From NCBI GenBank assembly GCA_019117325.1, contig DWZY01000326.1, positions 1 to 7,388 on the forward strand: 7,388 bases of DNA, written 5' to 3'. This DNA is from Candidatus Brevibacterium intestinigallinarum. Lineage in GTDB: Bacteria > Actinomycetota > Actinomycetes > Actinomycetales > Brevibacteriaceae. The position numbers and the translations under genes were made by a program. Under the pieces are notes generated by a model that saw only the letters and a list, made by a program, of their open reading frames with translations, searched no databases and was not told where the DNA came from. Every line of letters begins with the position of its first letter. The stretch's first letter is position 1. This document shows, in pieces, positions 1 to 5,689 of the stretch.

Positions 1-28
1 CTGCACGCGGGTGTCCCCCGGACCAGCG

Positions 29-48
29 GCCCGTCCCTCGCGGATCAG
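29..48. repeat. 20-bp near-identical repeat, copy 1 (overlaps pucR-type stop)
   Basis: GCCCGTCC-C-TCGCGGATCAG recurs at 4896-4915 with a single change (C to G at the ninth base). This copy contains the TGA stop of the PucR-family gene (minus strand, 45-47). The remaining bases at the left edge (1-28) hold no feature I can support. Confidence 0.4.
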
Positions 49-1661
49 TGAGCCGAGCGCCACCACAGCAGTGCGGTGTGGAGCGCGGTGCGAGACTCCG
101 CGTCCTCGAGCGAGACCCCCAGCCGTTCCTCCAGCCGTTGAGCACGCGCATAGACCGCTGGCCGGCTGAGACCCAGTGTGCGGGCCGCCTGTGTCTTGCC
201 GCCGCCAGCTTCCAGCAGCGCCGCCAGGACCTCGAGGTCCGAATGCCCGCCACGCGACCCGTCGTCGTCCAGCAGCTCCCCCAGCTCCGCTTCCGCGAAC
301 GCCCGCATCCGCGGATCATCGCGCAGCGCTGCGACGAGACCGCGCATCCGCACGTCCGCGAACCGGTGGAACGGTCTGCTGCGCACGGACATCGTCGCGA
401 CGATGTCTGCCACCTGCACCGCCTGCTCCAGCTCGCGACCGGCCTCCAGCAGCGCACCGTGCGCCTGGCCGGCTCCCACCGTGTGCTCGACCGCGACGGA
501 TTCCGCGAGCCGCCGGAAGATCCCGTCCAGCACGGGGTCGACGTCGCCCCGGCGCTTGCGGGTGCCCACGATGCCCGCGAGCATCCCGGCCCGCTTCCGG
601 CCCACGATCGCCGAGGCCCCCTCCGCCTCCGCGGCCGCGACCAGTTCGCTGCGCAGCGCCTGCTCCGTCAGCTGCGCGGCGGTGGGGTCGGCGTCGGAGC
701 CGGTCGGGGCCTCGGCGGCGGTGCAGATCGCCACGGGAGTGAAGAGGCCCGTGTCTGCCAGCCCCAGGCTGCGGGCGCGGACCAGCGCGTCGTCCTCGGA
801 CAGGTCCGTGGCACTCAGGAGCTCCTGGACGAGCGCGTCCGCGGCGCGCTGCTGGGCGTCGCGCTCGTTCTGCGTCGACATCCGCACCAGGGTGATGGCC
901 TGGCCGGCTCGCTCCAGCACCTCGCTGGCGTGGTCGTCGTGCGGATCCGCGAAGGGCGCGACGAGGCGGCCCCAGCGGCGGCCGCGCATCCCCACCGCCA
1001 CCTGCTGGCGGCTGGTGCGGGGCCAGCCGTCCAGGAGCTTGCGTGGGGAGGCGTCCGCCGGGTTGAAGGCGAGGACGCGGTGCGTTGCGTCCTCGAGGAC
1101 AACGCCGCTGCCCAGCAGCTGCGCGGTCGTGTCGACGATGAGCTGCTCGTCCGCTCCGCGCAGGCTCAGGTCCGTGAAGACCTCGTGGACGCGCCGCGCG
1201 CGCTCGACCCGCGCCAGCTGCTCGCCGATGAGCAGGCGATGGGCGGCCTGGGTGACGCGCACATAGCGGGCCCGGTCCGCCAGGACGATGACCGGCAGGT
1301 CCACGCCGCGCACCGCTTCGATGAGGAGCGCACGGTCGGCCTCGGACGTCTGGCCGGACTCGTCGACGATCTCGATGATGAAGCCCGCAGCACCGGCCGC
1401 GTCCAGACGGGCGAGGAAGTCACGGGTGCGGGCGACCGAGCGGCGGAACCGCGTGCTGCTGCTGAGGATGAGCTCGCCGCCCTCCAGGAGCGAGGGCACC
1501 TCGTCCGTCTCTGCGATGTGCACCCAGCGGACCGGATCGCCCAGTCGCGCGAACCCGCTCAGCACCTGCGGACGGGCGCCGCGGATCTCGTCGAGATGGA
1601 GGATCGACCGCACCGTCACGGGTGCGGGGGCCGTCTCCGATCGGGGCGCTTGGGTCTCCAT
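45..1661 (-). CDS. PucR-family transcriptional regulator
   Basis: This 538-residue protein has the standard PucR layout. An N-terminal PucR sensory domain covers about residues 17-145, with the typical stretch WVHIAETDEVPSLLEGGELI at 46-65 and the core DLPVIVLADR at 121-130. A divergent GGDEF-like middle region follows at about 290-420, with VGAGQAH at 395-401. A C-terminal HTH_30 helix-turn-helix lies at about 486-533 (GGGKTQAARTLGLSRPAVYARAQRLEERLG is split by the turn near residue 497). PucR proteins are cytoplasmic, usually ligand-responsive activators of purine, amino-acid or amine catabolism. The gene is divergent from mmsA and the aminotransferase gene, so control of that operon is the obvious inference; the inducer cannot be read from sequence. 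I see no Shine-Dalgarno before the ATG, but a -10-like hexamer ends six bases upstream, so the mRNA may be leaderless. The family is clear; the target and ligand are inferred. Confidence 0.93.
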   Translation of the reverse strand: METQAPRSETAPAPVTVRSILHLDEIRGARPQVLSGFARLGDPVRWVHIAETDEVPSLLEGGELILSSSTRFRRSVARTRDFLARLDAAGAAGFIIEIVDESGQTSEADRALLIEAVRGVDLPVIVLADRARYVRVTQAAHRLLIGEQLARVERARRVHEVFTDLSLRGADEQLIVDTTAQLLGSGVVLEDATHRVLAFNPADASPRKLLDGWPRTSRQQVAVGMRGRRWGRLVAPFADPHDDHASEVLERAGQAITLVRMSTQNERDAQQRAADALVQELLSATDLSEDDALVRARSLGLADTGLFTPVAICTAAEAPTGSDADPTAAQLTEQALRSELVAAAEAEGASAIVGRKRAGMLAGIVGTRKRRGDVDPVLDGIFRRLAESVAVEHTVGAGQAHGALLEAGRELEQAVQVADIVATMSVRSRPFHRFADVRMRGLVAALRDDPRMRAFAEAELGELLDDDGSRGGHSDLEVLAALLEAGGGKTQAARTLGLSRPAVYARAQRLEERLGVSLEDAESRTALHTALLWWRSAH

Positions 1662-1667
1662 GGCACG

Positions 1668-1673
1668 AGTTTA
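1668..1673 (-). promoter_or_regulatory. Candidate -10 element of the pucR-type gene (leaderless)
   Basis: On the minus strand TAAACT fits the actinobacterial TANNNT -10 pattern. It is followed by six bases (CGTGCC) and then the ATG at 1661. No purine-rich ribosome-binding sequence lies between them. This spacing puts transcription start at or next to the start codon, as in leaderless actinobacterial mRNAs. No good -35 hexamer is visible 16-18 bases upstream, which would suit an activator-dependent or weak promoter. Confidence 0.5.
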
Positions 1674-1679
1674 CAGTCC

Positions 1680-1705
1680 GTCATGCTGAGCGGATTCAGC
1701 CTGAC
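1680..1705. promoter_or_regulatory. 26-bp imperfect inverted repeat, candidate operator
   Basis: The arms GTCA-T-GCTGA and TCAGC-C-TGAC are symmetric about position 1692.5, with a 6-base centre (GCGGAT). Nine of the ten outer base pairs match. The site covers the -35 zone of the presumed regulator promoter and lies in the region shared with the divergent mmsA operon. A dimeric regulator, most simply the PucR-family protein encoded next door, could bind here and set both directions. Binding is inferred from symmetry and position only. Confidence 0.45.
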
Positions 1706-1847
1706 ACTCTGCCCCTGGTCACCGGGTGCGGCACGGCTCACACTGGAAGCACACACCGGCGGACGCAGATGCCCGCCGGGCCTGCGGGGAGCACGACACC
1801 GCGGGCGCCCACCATCGGAGAAGCACCGTCGCCTCCGATCGTCCTCC

Positions 1848-1855
1848 AGAGGGAG
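1848..1855 (+). promoter_or_regulatory. Ribosome binding site that fixes the mmsA GTG start
   Basis: AGAGGGAG ends five bases before the GTG at 1861. This decides the start against an in-frame ATG at 1726, which would add 45 residues unlike any dehydrogenase N-terminus. I could not identify a convincing -35/-10 pair for mmsA in 1706-1847, so its promoter is probably activator-dependent. Confidence 0.75.
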
Positions 1856-1860
1856 TCGCA

Positions 1861-3354
1861 GTGAAGACCATTCAGCACTGGATCAACGGACAGACCGTCA
1901 CGGCCTCGGATGACAGCCGCTTCGCGGATGTCGTCAACCCGGCCACCGGCGTCACGAGCGGGAAGGTCGCGCTCGCATCGGCAGAGCAGACGCGTGCAGG
2001 CATCCGCGCGGCGGCCGAAGCATTCCCCGCCTGGCGCGACACCTCGCTGGCCAAGCGCACGTCCATCATGTTCGCGTTCCGCGAGCTGCTCAACGCCCGC
2101 AAGCAGGAGCTGGCGGAGATCATCACAGCCGAGCACGGCAAGGTCGTCTCCGACGCGCTGGGCGAGGTGTCCCGCGGCCTCGAGGTCGTCGAGCTCTCCT
2201 GCAACATGCCGTACCTGCTCAAGGGCGGGCACACGGAGAACGCCTCGACGGGGGTGGACGTCCACTCGGTCCGCCAGCCGGTGGGCGTCTCCGCGATCAT
2301 CTCGCCGTTCAACTTCCCGGCGATGGTGCCGCTGTGGTTCTTCCCCGTCGCGATCGCCGCGGGCAACACCGTCGTCCTCAAGCCGTCGGAGAAGGATCCG
2401 TCCGCCGCGAACTGGCTGGCCGAGCTCTGGAAGGAGGCCGGTCTGCCCGACGGCGTCTTCAACGTCATCCACGGTGACAAGGAGTCCGTCGACACGCTGC
2501 TGACGGACGAGCAGGTGGATTCCGTGTCCTTCGTGGGCTCGACGCCCATCGCGAAGTACATCTACGAGACCGCCAGCGCGCACGGCAAGCGCGTTCAGGC
2601 GCTGGGCGGCGCGAAGAACCACATGCTGGTCCTGCCCGACGCGGACCTCGACATCACCGCCGATTCCGCGGTCAACGCGGGCTACGGCGCGGCGGGCGAG
2701 CGCTGCATGGCGATCTCCGTCGTCGTCGCGGTCGACTCGATCGCGGACGAGCTGGTCGCGAAGATCGCCGAGCGCACCCGGAACCTCACAGTGGGCGACG
2801 GCACGCGCGAGCCGGACATGGGCCCGCTCATCACGGTCGCGCACCGCGACAAGGTGGCCGGCTACATCGACGCGGGCGTCGAGGCGGGCGCGGAGCTCGT
2901 CCTGGACGGCCGCACCGGCAGCCCGGACGCGGATTCCGCCGCAGCGTTCCTCAACCCCACCCTGTTCGACCGGGTCACGCCGGACATGTCGATCTACACG
3001 GACGAGATCTTCGGCCCCGTGCTCTGCGTGGTCCGCGTCCCGTCCTACGAGGAGGGCCTGGAGCTCATCAATGCGAACCCATACGGCAACGGCACCGCGA
3101 TCTTCACGAACGACGGCGGCGCAGCCCGCAAGTTCGAGAACGAGGTGCAGGTGGGCATGATCGGCGTGAACGTGCCGATCCCGGTGCCCATGGCGTACTT
3201 CAGCTTCGGCGGCTGGAAGAACTCCCTGTTCGGCGACACCCACGCGTACGGCGCCGAGGGCGTCCACTTCTTCACCCGCGGCAAGGTCGTCACGAAGCGC
3301 TGGCTGGATCCCAGCCACGGCGGCATCAACCTCGGATTCCCCACCAACAACTGA
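1861..3354 (+). CDS. mmsA: CoA-acylating (methyl)malonate-semialdehyde dehydrogenase
   Basis: This 497-residue aldehyde-dehydrogenase-superfamily enzyme is normal in length for MmsA/IolA. The family reaction oxidises malonate or methylmalonate semialdehyde with NAD+ and CoA, losing CO2, to give acetyl-CoA or propionyl-CoA. Visible landmarks are the family-typical start KTIQHWINGQ, the cofactor region SPFNFP (148-153), VVLKPSE with Lys174, the Rossmann turn FVGSTP (224-229), the catalytic cysteine in GERCMA (Cys282), and EIFGP (382-386). The usual general-base glutamate of hydrolytic aldehyde dehydrogenases is absent: the segment reads QALGGAKNH (246-254), as expected for CoA-acylating members. 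The gene starts at a GTG behind a good ribosome-binding site and is followed 31 bp later by an aminotransferase gene, which fits beta-alanine or 3-aminoisobutyrate breakdown. Valine, inositol or propionate-linked roles are possible for the family, but no such partner genes are present here. Confidence 0.95.
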   Translation: MKTIQHWINGQTVTASDDSRFADVVNPATGVTSGKVALASAEQTRAGIRAAAEAFPAWRDTSLAKRTSIMFAFRELLNARKQELAEIITAEHGKVVSDALGEVSRGLEVVELSCNMPYLLKGGHTENASTGVDVHSVRQPVGVSAIISPFNFPAMVPLWFFPVAIAAGNTVVLKPSEKDPSAANWLAELWKEAGLPDGVFNVIHGDKESVDTLLTDEQVDSVSFVGSTPIAKYIYETASAHGKRVQALGGAKNHMLVLPDADLDITADSAVNAGYGAAGERCMAISVVVAVDSIADELVAKIAERTRNLTVGDGTREPDMGPLITVAHRDKVAGYIDAGVEAGAELVLDGRTGSPDADSAAAFLNPTLFDRVTPDMSIYTDEIFGPVLCVVRVPSYEEGLELINANPYGNGTAIFTNDGGAARKFENEVQVGMIGVNVPIPVPMAYFSFGGWKNSLFGDTHAYGAEGVHFFTRGKVVTKRWLDPSHGGINLGFPTNN

Positions 3355-3374
3355 TCCGCTCAGTTCTCAACCCC

Positions 3375-3379
3375 AGGAG
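3375..3379 (+). promoter_or_regulatory. Ribosome binding site of the aminotransferase gene
   Basis: AGGAG lies six bases before the ATG at 3386, in the 31-bp gap after mmsA. It supports the long start. The next in-frame ATG at 3485 has an AGGAG directly abutting it with no spacing, so it is a poorer start. The short gap with no terminator or promoter indicates co-transcription with mmsA. Confidence 0.75.
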
Positions 3380-3385
3380 TCGACG

Positions 3386-4816
3386 ATGACCATCACAGAC
3401 AAGACCGCACCCGCCGCAGCGGCGGGGGATACGACCAACCCGGCAGCGGCCTCGGCGACGGGTTCCGGCCCGGTGACGCAGGAGATGATCGACCGGGGAC
3501 GGGCAGCCCACGAGCTGGACCGGAAGCACGTCTTCCACTCATGGCAGGCGCAGGGACCGTTCTCGCCCATGACCGTCGTGAAGGCGGAGGGCTCGCGCGT
3601 GTGGGACGGGGAGGGCAGGGAGATGCTCGACCTCTCCTCGCAGCTCGTCAACACGAACATCGGCCACCAGCACCCGGCCGTCGTCCGCGCGATCCAGGAG
3701 CAGGCGGCGGACATCTGCACGATCGCGCCGCAGCACGTGAATGATGCCCGCTCGGAGGCGGCTCGCCTCATCGCGGAGCTTGCGCCGGAGGGCATGGAGC
3801 ACGTGTTCTTCACGAACGGCGGTGCGGACGCGAACGAGCACGCGATCCGCATGGCCCGCCTGCACACGGGCCGGAACAAGGTGCTGTCCGCGTACCGCAG
3901 CTATCACGGCGGCACGAACCTGGCCGTCAACGTGACCGGCGACCCGCGGCGCTTCCCCAACGACACGCCCGGTGACGGCGTCGTGCACTTCATGCCGGCG
4001 TACACGTACCGGTCGCACTTCGGCTCCACGTCCGAGGCCGAGGAGACGGAGCGCGCGCTGCAGCACCTCAAGGACATGGTCCTGCTGGAGGGCGCGCAGA
4101 ACATCGCGGCGATCATCCTGGAGACGGTGCCGGGCACCGCGGGCATCTACGCGCCGCCGGCCGGGTACCTCGAGGGCGTGCGCGAGCTGACCCGCGAGCA
4201 CGGCATCATGCTCATCACGGATGAGGTCATGGCCGGGTTCGGGCGCACCGGCGAGTGGTTCGCGTTCGACCACTGGAACCTCACGCCGGACCTCATCACG
4301 TTCGCGAAGGGCGTGAACTCCGGCTACGTGCCGCTGGGCGGCGTCATCATCTCCGATCACGTGTTCCAGACGTTCGTCGACCGCCAGTTCCCGGGCGGCC
4401 TCACGTACTCCGGCCACCCGCTGGCGTGCGCGGCGGCCGTGGCGACCATCAACGCGATGCGCGACGAGGGCATGGTCGAGAACGCGAAGCGCCTGGGCGA
4501 GGAGGTCATCGGACCGCGTCTGCGCGAGCTCAAGGAGAAGCACCCGTCCGTGGGCGATGTCCGCGGCCTGGGCTGCTTCTGGGCGATCGAGCTCGTGACG
4601 AACCGCGAGACGAAGGAGCCGCTGGCTCCCTACGGCGGCAGCTCGGAGGCGATGGGGCGCGTGCTCAAGGAGATCAACGCGGGCGGCGTCCTGCCGTTCG
4701 CCAACTTCAACCGCATCCACGTCGTCCCGCCGCTCAACATCGCGGACGAGGACGTGCTGGCCGGCATCGACGTCATCGACCGCGCGCTGGACATCGCGGA
4801 CGAGTACGTGAAGTGA
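3386..4816 (+). CDS. Class III PLP omega-aminotransferase
   Basis: This 476-residue fold-type I, class III aminotransferase shows FFTNGGADANEHAIRMAR (141-158), the ring-stacking region SYHGGT (172-177), the PLP-nitrogen aspartate in ITDEVMAGFGRTG (Asp279), and the Schiff-base lysine in TFAKGVNSGY (Lys308). The segment HVFHSWQAQ (48-56) followed by SSQLVNTNIGHQHP (84-97) recalls actinobacterial proteins often labelled taurine-pyruvate or 'aspartate aminotransferase family'. Those labels are broad, so the substrate is not fixed by sequence. Being directly downstream of mmsA makes a beta-amino acid (beta-alanine or 3-aminoisobutyrate) the best guess, because its semialdehyde product would be the MmsA substrate. 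Taurine is less likely, since sulfoacetaldehyde is not an MmsA substrate. The first 30 residues are an Ala/Thr/Gly-rich, probably disordered extension before the conserved fold. Confidence 0.93.
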   Translation: MTITDKTAPAAAAGDTTNPAAASATGSGPVTQEMIDRGRAAHELDRKHVFHSWQAQGPFSPMTVVKAEGSRVWDGEGREMLDLSSQLVNTNIGHQHPAVVRAIQEQAADICTIAPQHVNDARSEAARLIAELAPEGMEHVFFTNGGADANEHAIRMARLHTGRNKVLSAYRSYHGGTNLAVNVTGDPRRFPNDTPGDGVVHFMPAYTYRSHFGSTSEAEETERALQHLKDMVLLEGAQNIAAIILETVPGTAGIYAPPAGYLEGVRELTREHGIMLITDEVMAGFGRTGEWFAFDHWNLTPDLITFAKGVNSGYVPLGGVIISDHVFQTFVDRQFPGGLTYSGHPLACAAAVATINAMRDEGMVENAKRLGEEVIGPRLRELKEKHPSVGDVRGLGCFWAIELVTNRETKEPLAPYGGSSEAMGRVLKEINAGGVLPFANFNRIHVVPPLNIADEDVLAGIDVIDRALDIADEYVK

Positions 4817-4830
4817 GTCGCTGAGCGACT
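4816..4830 (+). other. Small stem-loop starting at the aminotransferase stop codon
   Basis: AGTCGC-TGA-GCGACT forms a 6-bp stem with a 3-base loop, beginning at the last base of the TGA stop (4814-4816). The same stretch carries TGAG three times at 8-base spacing. It may stabilise the transcript end or assist termination together with the larger hairpin 25 bases downstream; it could also be chance. Confidence 0.45.
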
Positions 4831-4854
4831 GAGATCGCGGGGGACGGGTTCCCT

Positions 4855-4890
4855 GCTCGAAGGACGGGTGCGTGCACCCGTCCTTCGAGC
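4855..4890. terminator. Strong bidirectional hairpin between convergent genes
   Basis: GCTCGAAGGACGGGTGC (4855-4871) and GCACCCGTCCTTCGAGC (4874-4890) form a perfect 17-bp inverted repeat with a 2-base spacer, so the innermost pair must open to make a real loop. It lies 39 bp after the aminotransferase stop and 47 bp beyond the gntR stop on the opposite strand, so it can serve both transcripts. No U-tract follows on either strand, which is common for terminator-like hairpins in high-GC actinobacteria. Confidence 0.8.
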
Positions 4891-4895
4891 TATCT

Positions 4896-4915
4896 GCCCG
4901 TCCGTCGCGGATCAG
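4896..4915. repeat. 20-bp near-identical repeat, copy 2 (downstream of gntR stop)
   Basis: GCCCGTCC-G-TCGCGGATCAG matches positions 29-48 at 19 of 20 bases, in the same orientation. It lies between the shared terminator hairpin and the 3' end of gntR. Both copies therefore sit at or just after the 3' end of a minus-strand regulator gene. Confidence 0.4.
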
Positions 4916-4936
4916 ACCGGACCGACCGCCCCCGCC

Positions 4937-5545
4937 TCACCCCTCGAAGTACCCCAGGTTCTCCTCGACGAGCGCCCGGGCCTCCGCGCTCCGCCCCTCG
5001 CCCACCAGCTCGACCAGATCGACCAGCTGCGCGGCGCTCACGGCATCCTTAGGGCTGCCCGGGGCCTCGGCGGCGTCCGCCGTGCGGGACTGATCGCGCA
5101 GATGCAGGCCGATCGCGGCAGCCCGCGCGCCCAACCCGTGCTCCAGGACCAGGGCGTGGAACGTACGGTCAGCGGCGAAGAAAGACTTCCGATCCCCGGC
5201 CTCGGCGGCTGTCACCGCAGCGGCAGCGGCATCGCGCAGCACCCTAACCACCTGCAGATCCCGCGCCTCGCACAGCGCCACGACAGCCGGGCCGGCCAGC
5301 AGGCGGCGCAGCGTGAGGATCTCCTCGAGGTCCTCAGGCGTGACGGGGGCGAGGCGGTAGCCGCGGTTGGGGACGGCTTCGACGGTGCCGTCGGCCACGA
5401 GCGACATCATCGCCTCGCGCACGGGACTGAGCGACATGCCCAGCGTCTTCGCCAGTCCCGCGGCAGAGAAGATCCGGTCCTCGCCCAGGTCACCCACACT
5501 GATGGCCGTGCGGATCTCCTCGAGCGCCTCCTCGCGCAGAGACAT
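4937..5545 (-). CDS. GntR-family regulator, FadR/FCD subfamily
   Basis: This 202-residue protein has an N-terminal winged helix-turn-helix (about 4-67) with the typical sequence SLSPVREAMMSLVADGTVEA (38-57) and wing NRGYRLAPVT (60-69). An all-helical FCD ligand-binding domain follows (about 72-200). The FCD signature DRTFH (126-130) is present, but the two later histidines that usually complete the metal or ligand site appear to be Leu174 and Asn196. FCD regulators are generally dimeric repressors released by a small carboxylate metabolite. The gene is divergent from the flavoenzyme gene, with a perfect palindrome between them, so control of that gene and of itself is the natural inference. 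The ATG has a strong polypurine ribosome-binding site five bases upstream. The ligand is unknown. Confidence 0.93.
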   Translation of the reverse strand: MSLREEALEEIRTAISVGDLGEDRIFSAAGLAKTLGMSLSPVREAMMSLVADGTVEAVPNRGYRLAPVTPEDLEEILTLRRLLAGPAVVALCEARDLQVVRVLRDAAAAAVTAAEAGDRKSFFAADRTFHALVLEHGLGARAAAIGLHLRDQSRTADAAEAPGSPKDAVSAAQLVDLVELVGEGRSAEARALVEENLGYFEG

Positions 5546-5550
5546 GCGCG

Positions 5551-5562
5551 CCTCCCCTCCCT
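5551..5562 (-). promoter_or_regulatory. Ribosome binding site of the gntR-type gene
   Basis: The minus strand reads AGGGAGGGGAGG, ending five bases before the ATG at 5545. This polypurine run is strong and fixes the start. It contrasts with the PucR-type gene, which has no visible site. Confidence 0.8.
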
Positions 5563-5582
5563 GCCGATCCAGGCCCGCACCC

Positions 5583-5612
5583 TTGCGCCCCTGTGATGTC
5601 GATCACTACAGT
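5583..5612 (+). promoter_or_regulatory. Candidate promoter of the flavoenzyme gene
   Basis: TTGCGC (5583-5588) and TACAGT (5607-5612) are 18 bases apart and would place the transcription start near 5619, inside the 28-bp palindrome. The hexamers match the consensus only moderately (3/6 and 4/6). On the opposite strand TACTGT (5609-5614) is an overlapping -10 candidate for gntR, with the palindrome over its spacer and -35 zone. Confidence 0.35.
5592..5607. promoter_or_regulatory. CRP/GlxR-like binding site
   Basis: TGTGA-TGTCGA-TCACT matches the CRP-family pattern TGTGA-N6-TCACA at nine of ten arm positions. It sits in the divergent promoter region of gntR and the flavoenzyme gene, beside the palindrome. 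Actinobacteria carry CRP-family cAMP-responsive regulators such as GlxR that use this pattern, and they commonly act on catabolic genes. Actual use of the site is inferred. Confidence 0.5.
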
Positions 5613-5615
5613 ACA

Positions 5616-5643
5616 GGTACTCGGTAATCGATTACCGAGTACC
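5616..5643. promoter_or_regulatory. Perfect 28-bp palindrome, probable operator
   Basis: The half-site GGTACTCGGTAATC (5616-5629) is followed immediately by its exact reverse complement (5630-5643), with no mismatch. It lies between gntR and the flavoenzyme gene, 70 bp and 46 bp from their start codons, over or next to the likely transcription starts. Within it are two TAC-N3-GTA elements (5618-5626 and 5633-5641). The adjacent GntR protein is the likely binder. The centre TAATCGATTA also resembles LacI-family operators, so a distant LacI protein is an alternative. Confidence 0.8.
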
Positions 5644-5666
5644 CGGCCCTCAACGGCGAGGGCCGG
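5643..5666 (+). other. Leader hairpin upstream of the flavoenzyme gene
   Basis: CCGGCCCT and AGGGCCGG form a perfect 8-bp stem around an 8-base loop (CAACGGCG). The stem starts at the last base of the palindrome and ends 23 bases before the ATG at 5690, leaving the ribosome-binding site free. It would lie in the 5' leader if transcription starts near 5619. It may stabilise the message; no U-tract follows, so it does not look like an attenuator. Confidence 0.45.
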
Positions 5667-5689
5667 TCCCCTCATCGCCGGAGGTCGCC

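Noticed and set aside
1661..1675. TGGCACG followed by TTTACA, resembling a sigma-54 promoter
   Set aside because: The -12 GC element is missing, and sigma-54 is generally absent from actinobacteria. The stretch overlaps the start of the PucR-family gene.
1670..1698. TTTACA (5 of 6 match to -35) as a plus-strand promoter for mmsA
   Set aside because: No -10-like hexamer occurs at 16-18 bases, and the bases are better explained as the reverse-strand -10 of the regulator gene.
1771..1806. GCCCGC...GCGGGC inverted repeat in the mmsA leader
   Set aside because: Only 6 bp with a 24-base loop, of a kind expected by chance at this GC content.
1726..1860. Upstream in-frame ATG giving mmsA a 45-residue extension
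   Set aside because: The extension resembles no dehydrogenase N-terminus, and a good ribosome-binding site directly precedes the GTG at 1861, where family similarity begins.
48..1913. Long plus-strand open frame (621 codons) opposite the PucR-family gene
   Set aside because: Its translation is Arg/His-rich with no recognisable domain, and it lies antisense to a clear gene. It is the usual GC-rich shadow frame.
1738..3318. Long minus-strand open frame (526 codons) opposite mmsA
   Set aside because: Low-complexity Asp/Arg/Val/His-rich translation, no domain, fully antisense to a well-supported enzyme gene.
3539..4720. Minus-strand open frame (393 codons) opposite the aminotransferase gene
   Set aside because: Same shadow-type composition and no ribosome-binding or family evidence.
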